Part shown: piece by piece, positions 54,371 to 61,887 of the stretch | Position numbering within the stretch: the first letter of the stretch is position 1 | How the letters are laid out: each line of letters starts with the position of its first letter | Source of the DNA: JAUIKM01 sp964445695 | GTDB lineage: Bacteria; Bacteroidota; Ignavibacteria; Kapaibacteriales; UBA7675 | Direction: 5' to 3' | Assembly (NCBI GenBank): GCA_964445695.1 | Contig: CAYULF010000014.1 | Span: 87,539-151,538 of the forward strand | DNA: 64,000 nt | The notes under the pieces: generated by a model | What the model was told of the DNA's origin: nothing | The model's input: the letters and a program-made list of their open reading frames with translations, nothing else | Database searches by the model: none | Program-made: the position numbers and the translations under genes

Positions 54371-54972
54371 GTTTTGTGTTTAAGCTGCTTCGTGTTTTTT
54401 AATCGCAGCATATGATGCATCTCGATCCGGAATACGGTTGGTCTGCTGCACGCTGTTTTACCGAGAACTTTTTACTGATCGCTATGAGCCGCCTGCGGCG
54501 TCTCAGGCTCGATGATTTTTTTGTTTGGCATTGAGTTCAGGGATTCAAGAATGCGTCACTCAAAAGAGCTGTGAGCCCTAAGGGCTCACAGCTCATACGT
54601 AGTTTTACGTAATTTTGGTTTTGTGCCTCCCGCTCAGACGGAACACTCACCCGTTCAGCGGCTTTTACTCCGCACTACTTGACTCCTCCTGCCAATACTT
54701 CTCACAAGCTGAAGCCTTGGCCGGAACGGCCAACTCCTCCCCCGCCGACAAGCAGGAAGGTCATAAAGCGAGCCTGGAACAGGCGCTGCTATGCCTTCCA
54801 GAAAAACGGTGAGACCGGAGACGCAGTTTGACACTTGAATTTCTGCGAAAATAAGCTAGCTTACCATCCCCCCTTCCCCCCCAGGGTCCGCCGAGACGGA
54901 ATGTGTTCACATCCGATCGGCACTACGGACCAGGCACTACGCAGCTTTCAAGTATATTTCAGGATTGGTTGT
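54371..54972. other. Repeat-bearing intergenic region
   Basis: 600 bases without a gene between the permease and the first T9SS paralogue. It is largely filled by the repeat at 54566-54812; no other recognisable element, apart from the expected promoter of the downstream gene. Confidence 0.55.
54566..54812 (+). repeat. Dispersed repeat, copy A, headed by the GTGAGC palindrome
   Basis: Starts with the perfect palindrome GAGCTGTGAGCCC-TAA-inverse (54566-54594), then TACGTAGTTTTACGTA, then about 200 bases with GTGCCTCCCGCTCAG, GTTCAGCGGCTTTTACTCCG and finally AAGCGAGCCTGGAACAGGCG. Copies at 60012-60245 (close) and 61481-61727 (diverged). The open frame inside it is not a supported gene. Confidence 0.85.
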
Positions 54973-57261
54973 ATGAAATCTGCAAGCATCGCAATGCTGC
55001 TGACGGCCTGCGCAGTTCTCCTGGTGTCCCCGAGCGCCGACGCCCAGGAAGCCTGGCTCTATAAACTTCAGGGCAATTTCGTCGACAATGAAATCGTACG
55101 GATAAACCTCCGTACCAGGGATACTGAGACGCTGCCCTGGAAGGTGGAAGACTTTAACGACATCCAGGACGCTGTCATCGATACACGCAACGATTTGCTC
55201 TGCGTGCGCCTCTCGACGAACTACAATCTACCTTGTACATTCCGCGCCTATGACCTGCATACCGGCGAAATGCGCACCGAAGTGGATAAACTTTCCTCCA
55301 CGACAATGGGACTGGAATACAATCCCGTCGACGGTAAAATCTACCTCTATGAATTACATGACAAATTCGACCAGATTTATTCCTGGTGCCTTTCGTCCAT
55401 CGATCCACTCACCGGTGAACTACAGCGATTTGAACCATTCAGCGGAAATCCTGCAACGTGGTCGGGATTTATCAGGCTCGACTATATGCGTGGTCTTTTG
55501 TGGAATTTTGGCAATTGGACCGCGGCCGACATCCGGACAGGTCACATTGTAAGGGATATCCAGGGAGTAAAACCACAAGCCATTGCGTTTAACTATGCAA
55601 CGGGAACTTTCTTCGGCTTCGAACGCAGTAAATTCCGTCGGGACACTTTGTTCAGATACTTTGAGTTCGATCCCGGCTCAAATACCATTGACTTCATCTA
55701 TAATTTCAGGGAGCTCGAATATCATCCGGCAATTTCGGGCACGACCCTGGACCCTGTCCACGGGCATTTTTACACAAGCAACTCGCGTGGAACGATTGGA
55801 GTTTATTCAAAGGACGGCGACTTCCTGGACCAGTATTTAATACCCGGCGTGACGACCAGGAATTTCTGGCTTCTGTATCGCAGTCACCTCTCCGGCGGAG
55901 CGCTCTCCCGCGTAACGGGAAAAGTCCTCACCGATCATCTTAACACCTGCAAAACTTCGGACGCCACACCACTGGCGGCAGGCGTAAAAATTAACTTTAC
56001 TCCGGGAGACTATCGGACATGGGTTAAAGACGACGGCGAATTCGTCGTCCGACTGCCGGCCGGAAAATACTACACAGCCAATCTGGACAGCAACGAATTC
56101 CGGCAGGACAACTGTCCGGAGAATCCGCTGCAATTCGCGGTGGCGGAAGACGGCTCTTATAATCTTGAACTCGACTATCTCCTGCAGGTAAAACGGCCGG
56201 CCGCACAGCCCGATGTCTCGCTGGCCGCCGCGCCTATCAGCCCGGGACGCGAGTTTAAATACACCCTGAGACTTGCCAACAATGGAACGCTGCCGGTCGA
56301 CGGAACGCTTGTTTTCACCTACGATCCGCGCTTGACATACACAGGCGCCGACCTCGCACCCGACGCAATATCGGCCGGCAGAACGGAATGGAAGATTAAC
56401 GCCCTTGCCGGAGGCGCCGTAAGGAAAATCACCATCTCCTGTTTAACGTCTGCGGACGAATCAATCATCGGGGAAGATCTGTGCGCCGAGGCCTTCCTGC
56501 TGGACGAAGATGGCATTGAATGGCCGGGCAAAAGGAGTTCCGACGAATTCTGCGGCATTGTCGGTTCGACGCAGCCTTCAAACCGGATCGACGCCACACC
56601 GCGCGGTTACGGCGACAAATTCATGCTCCCTCTGGATCAGGAAACCATGGCTTACACGATCCGATTCCAGAACAGCGGGAACACGCAGGTAAACAGTATT
56701 ACCATCACGGATACGCTGGTCTCGAAGTTGCCGGGCTACACCCTGCGCCCCGGCGCGGCATCGCACGATTACAGCATCAGTTTAATTAACGGGAATATTG
56801 TTACAATTCACTTTGACAATATTAATCTGCCTCCGGCCGCACAGAACGAAACGGAAAGCTGCGGCTATGTTAAATTCAGCCTGGACCTGAGCCAGGACCC
56901 TCAATCGAACGCTCCGCTGAGGAACCACGCCTGGATACAATTTGACTCTGCGCCGCCGGTGCAAACGCCGCTTGTGCGGCAGGTGTTTGGCGATCTCGCG
57001 ACGGATGTTAACACGGAACCCGAACAGCCCGGGCTTGAGCTGCGCTCGCCCTCCAACGGCCTTTTTGTTTTGCACCGGGTTAACAATTCGGCGGCTTCGA
57101 TCCAGGTCTTTTCGATCCTGGGCATTAAAGTCTTTGAGACGCGTTTACAGCCCGGTAGTGATGGACCAATCGACCTGCGCACACTGCCGACCGGCAGGTA
57201 CTTTGTCCGCATTGAAAGCGCAGGACAGGTTCTGCTGCGTTCTGTCGGGATAACGAAGTAA
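54973..57261 (+). CDS. T9SS-sorted surface protein, paralogue 1
   Basis: 762 aa from the ATG after AGGA (nine bases); upstream in-frame codons lie in the repeat region and are not used. Signal peptide 1-22 (ends SADAQ). About 25-320 looks like a beta-propeller with recurring SVDG/NPVDGKIYLYE-type blades. About 325-440 carries Cys pairs (NTCKTSDAT, QDNCPENPL). About 450-690 has two Ig-like domains, the second a DUF7619 domain (LDQETMAYTIRFQNSGN, AASHDYSISLINGN). The last 75 residues are a T9SS type-A sorting domain. It is homologous over its length to the genes at 57666 and 61888. Surface exposure is expected; ligand or activity unknown. Confidence 0.9.
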   Translation: MKSASIAMLLTACAVLLVSPSADAQEAWLYKLQGNFVDNEIVRINLRTRDTETLPWKVEDFNDIQDAVIDTRNDLLCVRLSTNYNLPCTFRAYDLHTGEMRTEVDKLSSTTMGLEYNPVDGKIYLYELHDKFDQIYSWCLSSIDPLTGELQRFEPFSGNPATWSGFIRLDYMRGLLWNFGNWTAADIRTGHIVRDIQGVKPQAIAFNYATGTFFGFERSKFRRDTLFRYFEFDPGSNTIDFIYNFRELEYHPAISGTTLDPVHGHFYTSNSRGTIGVYSKDGDFLDQYLIPGVTTRNFWLLYRSHLSGGALSRVTGKVLTDHLNTCKTSDATPLAAGVKINFTPGDYRTWVKDDGEFVVRLPAGKYYTANLDSNEFRQDNCPENPLQFAVAEDGSYNLELDYLLQVKRPAAQPDVSLAAAPISPGREFKYTLRLANNGTLPVDGTLVFTYDPRLTYTGADLAPDAISAGRTEWKINALAGGAVRKITISCLTSADESIIGEDLCAEAFLLDEDGIEWPGKRSSDEFCGIVGSTQPSNRIDATPRGYGDKFMLPLDQETMAYTIRFQNSGNTQVNSITITDTLVSKLPGYTLRPGAASHDYSISLINGNIVTIHFDNINLPPAAQNETESCGYVKFSLDLSQDPQSNAPLRNHAWIQFDSAPPVQTPLVRQVFGDLATDVNTEPEQPGLELRSPSNGLFVLHRVNNSAASIQVFSILGIKVFETRLQPGSDGPIDLRTLPTGRYFVRIESAGQVLLRSVGITK

Positions 57262-57266
57262 ACGCC

Positions 57267-57604
57267 ATGAAAACACATCAGCCAATACTTCTCATCCTGA
57301 TTGCAACGGCGCTCGTACTGCTGTTATTCGTCCCGGTTCGGACGACGGCCGGCAATGTGCGGTTTTATGGCCTGACCAGCAGACCGATTGCAACAGATCT
57401 ATGGCGCATGGACGTACCCGGCGGTCAGTTCGAAACAATCGATGATCTGTTCGGTGAAACCCGTATCGTGACTGACGTCTGTCTGGATACACGTGAGGAC
57501 CTGCTGTGCCGATCGATCTGAGCCATCTGGCGCGCGGCCGCTACTTCGTCCGCATCGACAGCAAAGACACTGCAAACGTGCAATCGATCTTTGTGGTTCG
57601 CTGA
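57267..57604 (+). pseudogene. Collapsed T9SS paralogue (N-terminus joined to C-terminus out of frame)
   Basis: Begins six bases after the preceding stop. The first 80 codons are a normal paralogue start: signal peptide, then VRFYGLTSRPIATDLWRMDV and VTDVCLDTREDLLC. The frame then stops at 57521. In the +2 frame the DNA continues as DLSHLARGRYFVRIDS and SIFVVR with a stop at 57602-57604, the last 29 residues of a T9SS sorting domain. About 2 kb of the middle is therefore missing, with the junction near GATCGATCTG. Confidence 0.85.
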
Positions 57605-57665
57605 CTTCGGCCGCAGTCTGCATTGAAAAATCCGTATCCATATTCCAACACTTGAAAAATGCAAT

Positions 57666-59987
57666 ATGATATACTTAAACATCCGAAACAGTCTCAGCGC
57701 GATTCCCGCCATGGCGATCGCATTCCTGTTAATATTTCTTCCGCTGCAGCTTGACGCTCAGGACGCACGCCTGTACGGCCTGAACAGCACTCCCACAACA
57801 AACGAATTGTGGCGTATGGACCTGCCGGGCGGTGAAACAAGCGTCATCAAAGATCTGTTCGGGGAGATTCCGGCGATTCGCTTTCTCGCCATCGACACGC
57901 GCAACGATCTGATGTGCATGATTTCCATGAATACCCAGGTGGGAACATTCATGGCCTTTGACCTCAATACCGGTGAGCTTAAAACCACGGTCGACAATCT
58001 GTCTCCCCAGCTGCAAGGTCTGGAATTTAATCCCGTCGACGGATTGGTCTATACGATTGAGTACTACGGCACCGACGAATCTAATCAGCACGTTTCGGGA
58101 TTGACGTCAATCAATGCCGCCACCGGCGAATTGCACAGATTTGAACCGCAGATTCCCCGAGGGGACTGGGGCCATATTAATACACTTCTCGATTACGTGC
58201 GGAATGTACTGTGGTATCCATTCATTTATGAAACCGGCAGCGCCGCCGCAGTTGATCTACTCTCCGGCAGCTACACCGCGGAATACGATCTGGCGGAAAG
58301 AATTCACATGGCTGCTTTTAACCCGGACAACAACACGATTGTCGGGCTGACTCAATATTTTGATCCGTTTCACACCTACGATCTCGTGGAGTATTTTCCC
58401 GAGGCAGGTAAACTCAGAACCATCCGGAAAAAAGTGCTCCAGGGACAGGATCTCAATGTTTACAGCATGGAGTTGGACCCCGTTGACAAACTGATTTATG
58501 CACAGACGTCCAAAAGCCGGATAGAGGTCTTGTCCCTCGATGGAACTCACCTGGCCGGTTACGAAAGTTCACACCTGACAACCCCCGCAAAATGGAAAAT
58601 CCATCGCCGGTTTTCACCTCCGGAACAGAAATCACGTGTAACCGGAACTGTTCGCGCCGATCTGCTTAACAGTTGCGATCAACAGACGTCCGAACTTCTT
58701 CTTTCCGGCATTGATATGAAGGTCGAACCGGGCGGATTCCGCACCTGGGCCGGCCGCAAGGGAGACTTTGTCGTTTACCTTCCCCCGGACGAGCAATACA
58801 CCGTCGATTTCAGCGGGAACGACCTGTGGCGCAGCACTTGCCCGGACAACCCGCTCGCATTTACTGTTGCGCAGGACGGAAGCATCGACCGCAAGCTCGA
58901 CTTTCTTCTCGAACCGACGCGTTTAATCGAACAGGCCGAAACATCTATTTCTTCCGGCTCCGCCGTGCCTTCCCGGCCAATCACGTATTCCATCACGCTT
59001 AACAACACGGGCACCGTTCTGTTTAACGGCACATTGGTCTTGTGTTTTAACCCGCTTTTAACAGACCTGCAGGCCACGCCCCCGCCCGACCGCGTTTATG
59101 ATGGCGTCGCTGAGTGGGATATCGTCAATCTGCCGATCGGCGCCTTGCGGGAATTCAACATCGAGTTCAAGGTGCCGGCGGACGAGTCGCTGCGCGGTGC
59201 AGAGCTCTGCGCCCAATCCAAGATTCGCGACAAAAATCAGCTCGACCTGTTAAACAAATTCGGCAGGGACGAGATGTGCGTTACGGTGCGCGCTTCGCTC
59301 GATCCGAACGACATCAGCGTGGCGCCGCGCGGTTTCGGCGAACGAGGCATGATTGCAACGGAAGATTCGACGCTGGCCTACACGATTCGCTTTCAGAATA
59401 TCGGCGACGCTCCCGCGCGCGATGTTGTGATACTCGACACACTGGACGAAGACCTGGATGTTAACACTCTGCACTTCGGCGCGGCTTCGCACGACTACAC
59501 GGTCAGTTTGTTTAACGGCCGCATTCTGGAATTTCGCTTCGAGGGAATTGAACTGCCCGGCGAACAGGATGATGAGCCCGGCAGCCACGGCATGGTCAAA
59601 TTCAAGGTAGACATCGCCGACAACGCAGCAAAGGGTACGCGTATAGAGAACCGCGCGGGCATTTACTTTGACTTCAACAAACCGGTTTTGACGAACACTG
59701 TGATCAACACCATTGCCGATCTCACGACGGACGTTGACACCGCACCTGAACAGCCCGGGCTTGAGCTGCGCTCGCCCTCCTACGGCCTTTTTGTTCTGCA
59801 CCGGGCGAACAGCGCCGCTGCGCTGATCCAGGTCTACAATATTCTGGGCATTAAAATCCATGAGGCGCGTCTGCAGTCGGGCGGCGACGCACAGATCGAT
59901 CTGCGCGAGCAGCCGAGCGGGAGATATCTGATCCGGGTTGTGAGTGGAGGAATGGAGATCGTCAGGTCTGTCGCTGTGACGAGATGA
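57666..59987 (+). CDS. T9SS-sorted surface protein, paralogue 2
   Basis: 773 aa. Signal peptide to about residue 31 (FLLIFLPLQLDAQ). Same architecture as paralogue 1: propeller-like N-terminal half (LYGLNSTPTTNELWRMDLPG, AIDTRNDLMC, LEFNPVDGLVYTIEY), a Cys-containing linker domain (NSCDQQT, STCPDNPL), an Ig-like domain, a DUF7619 domain (LDEDLDVNTLHFGAASHDY, NRAGIYFDFNKPVLTN) and a T9SS tail (GLFVLHRANSAA, PSGRYLIRVVSGG). From 59202 to 59527 it is nearly identical in DNA to the paralogue at 61888. Exported to the surface; activity unknown. Confidence 0.9.
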   Translation: MIYLNIRNSLSAIPAMAIAFLLIFLPLQLDAQDARLYGLNSTPTTNELWRMDLPGGETSVIKDLFGEIPAIRFLAIDTRNDLMCMISMNTQVGTFMAFDLNTGELKTTVDNLSPQLQGLEFNPVDGLVYTIEYYGTDESNQHVSGLTSINAATGELHRFEPQIPRGDWGHINTLLDYVRNVLWYPFIYETGSAAAVDLLSGSYTAEYDLAERIHMAAFNPDNNTIVGLTQYFDPFHTYDLVEYFPEAGKLRTIRKKVLQGQDLNVYSMELDPVDKLIYAQTSKSRIEVLSLDGTHLAGYESSHLTTPAKWKIHRRFSPPEQKSRVTGTVRADLLNSCDQQTSELLLSGIDMKVEPGGFRTWAGRKGDFVVYLPPDEQYTVDFSGNDLWRSTCPDNPLAFTVAQDGSIDRKLDFLLEPTRLIEQAETSISSGSAVPSRPITYSITLNNTGTVLFNGTLVLCFNPLLTDLQATPPPDRVYDGVAEWDIVNLPIGALREFNIEFKVPADESLRGAELCAQSKIRDKNQLDLLNKFGRDEMCVTVRASLDPNDISVAPRGFGERGMIATEDSTLAYTIRFQNIGDAPARDVVILDTLDEDLDVNTLHFGAASHDYTVSLFNGRILEFRFEGIELPGEQDDEPGSHGMVKFKVDIADNAAKGTRIENRAGIYFDFNKPVLTNTVINTIADLTTDVDTAPEQPGLELRSPSYGLFVLHRANSAAALIQVYNILGIKIHEARLQSGGDAQIDLREQPSGRYLIRVVSGGMEIVRSVAVTR
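59202..59527 (+). repeat. Near-identical DNA shared with paralogue 3 (63406-63731)
   Basis: 326 bases in the DUF7619-coding part with about a dozen differences by eye; the flanking coding sequence is far more diverged. Fits recent gene conversion or recombination between the two genes. Confidence 0.85.
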
Positions 59988-60011
59988 CACAACATCGACC
60001 CATAGAGAAAC

Positions 60012-60245
60012 AGCTGTGAGCCCTAAGGGCTCACAGCTCATACGTAGTTTTACGTAATTTTGGTTTTGTGCCTCCCGCTCAGGCGGAACACTCACCCGTT
60101 CAGCGGCTTTTACTCCGCGCCGCCCGGCTCCACCCACAAATACTTCTCACAGCCTGAAACTCTGGCCGGGACGGCCGACTTCTCCCCCGCCGACAAACAG
60201 GAACGTCAGAAAGCGAGCCTGGAACAGGCGCTGCAATGCATGGAC
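60012..60245 (+). repeat. Dispersed repeat, copy B, headed by the GTGAGC palindrome
   Basis: Same order of elements as copy A: palindrome (60012-60038), TACGTAGTTTTACGTA, GTGCCTCCCGCTCAG, then the AAGCGAGCCTGGAACAGGCG end. Most of the unit matches copy A closely. It lies 24 bases after the stop of paralogue 2 and upstream of the dioxygenase gene; the palindrome may serve as terminator. Confidence 0.85.
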
Positions 60246-60445
60246 AACGACAAAACGGGCGAAAACAGTAAAAAACCAGCATTTGATTTTGGAAAAATGT
60301 AACATTTGGCGCGATGCGGCATTTCGAGGCTCAGTTCAGTGCGGTCTGCGGCACGGAAACTTTGACGAGGCGGGGTCCGCGGAACAATGCCGAACCGGGG
60401 AACGGCATACTGTCAAGCCAGTTTTACAAATCACGGGTGATGAAC

Positions 60446-61468
60446 ATGAACAGAAAAGAGTTCCTAAAGGGCGCAGGTCTGCTGGGTTTGTGGATGGCCA
60501 TGCCGGGCGCAAAACTGCCCGCCAAAGCCAAGTCCACCGGCGATGTGATCAGCGAAGACGGTTGTGTGTTGATTCCATCGGAAACTGCCGGTCCGTTTCC
60601 ACTTGACCTGACGGAAAATACGACCTTTTTCCGCCAGGACATTCGCGAGGGACAACCGGGCGTTTTGCTTAACCTGAAATTGCGGATCATTGGCGACGAC
60701 AACTGCGCGCCGATGTCCAACGTGCGTGTTAACATCTGGCACTGTACCAACGAAGGCATTTACTCGGGTTACGATACCAACAACAATCCGGGCGACGCCA
60801 ATTCAACGCATTTGCGCGGTTATCAGATTACCGACAGCAATGGCGAAGTCGACTTTATCACGGTGTTCCCGGGCTGGTACAACGGGCGCATTTGCCATAT
60901 TCACTTTCAGGTGGCGGTCAGTTCTTCCTATTCCGCCGTCTCGCAGTTAACTTTCAACATCGATGAGAAAAATGCGCTGTATGCGGCCAACAGCTCGCTC
61001 TACACCAAGGGCGCGGACCCGTTAAGTTTCAGCGGCGACAACATTTTTGCCGACGGCGTGGATCAGCAGATCGCGACTTTAACGCCGAATTCCGCGACGG
61101 GAGAGTACGATTCCTTTATGGAAGTCACCGTGCGCGGCAGTGGAACCGTCGGCGTGGGCCATATCGAACGCGAGACGGCCAAAGTGTTTGAGCTCGGACA
61201 GAATTTCCCGAACCCTTATGTTAACAGTACGACTGTGCCCTTCACGATTAAACAACTGTCGGACGTGACGCTGGAGCTGTGGGACCTGTCGGGTCGACGC
61301 GTAGCGACGGTGTTAAACAAACGCCTGAGCGTGGGCGAATACAGCGCAGGCGTGGAACCGGCGGCGCTGGGGCTGCCGCGCGGCAGCTACGTGTACCAGC
61401 TGACGGCGCGCACGAGCGAAGGCGTGTATCGGCTGCCGAAGGTTATGACGTACAATGGTTGTGCGTGA
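60446..61468 (+). CDS. Intradiol dioxygenase-like enzyme with T9SS sorting domain
   Basis: 340 aa. Of several close starts, the ATG at 60446 has GGTGA six bases before it. The N-terminus NRKEFLKGAGLLGLWMAMPGA resembles a Tat signal with Arg-Lys in place of the twin Arg. Residues 40-235 match the catechol intradiol dioxygenase fold: ETAGPFPLD, WHCTNEGIYSGY, FPGWYNGRICHIHF. The non-haem iron ligands are Tyr106, Tyr145, His151 and His153. From about 250 follows a T9SS tail (LGQNFPNPYVNSTTVPF, LPRGSYVYQLTAR). It should thus open aromatic rings outside the cell. Intradiol-like proteins with this 'WHC' wording are often of uncertain substrate. Confidence 0.9.
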   Translation: MNRKEFLKGAGLLGLWMAMPGAKLPAKAKSTGDVISEDGCVLIPSETAGPFPLDLTENTTFFRQDIREGQPGVLLNLKLRIIGDDNCAPMSNVRVNIWHCTNEGIYSGYDTNNNPGDANSTHLRGYQITDSNGEVDFITVFPGWYNGRICHIHFQVAVSSSYSAVSQLTFNIDEKNALYAANSSLYTKGADPLSFSGDNIFADGVDQQIATLTPNSATGEYDSFMEVTVRGSGTVGVGHIERETAKVFELGQNFPNPYVNSTTVPFTIKQLSDVTLELWDLSGRRVATVLNKRLSVGEYSAGVEPAALGLPRGSYVYQLTARTSEGVYRLPKVMTYNGCA

Positions 61469-61480
61469 GAATTGACGCGA

Positions 61481-61727
61481 GGAGCTGTGAGCCCTAAGGG
61501 CTCACAGCTCCTACGTAGTTTCACGTATTTTGGGCGCCGGGACTTCCAATCAGACTGAAAACCCTCCCGTTCAGCGGCTTAAAACTCCCACTTTTCTCCA
61601 GGCTCGCGAAGACTTCTCACAACTCTCAGGCGCAGCCGGGGCCGGCGGATTCTCTTCCCGCGACGAACAAAAATGTCAGAAAGCGAGCCTGGAACAGGCG
61701 CTGCAATGCCCGTGCTACGGTACATAA
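61481..61727 (+). repeat. Dispersed repeat, copy C (diverged), headed by the GTGAGC palindrome
   Basis: Palindrome at 61481-61511 (arms extended by one base), then CTACGTAGTTTCACGTA, a diverged middle, and the conserved end AAGCGAGCCTGGAACAGGCG. Begins 13 bases after the dioxygenase stop. Confidence 0.8.
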
Positions 61728-61887
61728 ATGCTCGGTTGTGACCACCTGTTTTGACCTTGAATTCCCGAAAAAAGCTGTATCTTCAGACACCCCAGCTAAC
61801 TCCAAATGGCCGAAGCACATCCCCCCGAACGGTCAGCGGAGAGTACAATCGTTACTGCGATCGATCATACATTCAAACGGAAGCGCT

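Noticed and set aside
54615..54812. 65-codon frame conserved in the repeat copies (also 60060-60302)
   Set aside because: Conservation is explained by the repeated DNA; the reading frame is broken up in copy C and there is no ribosome site.
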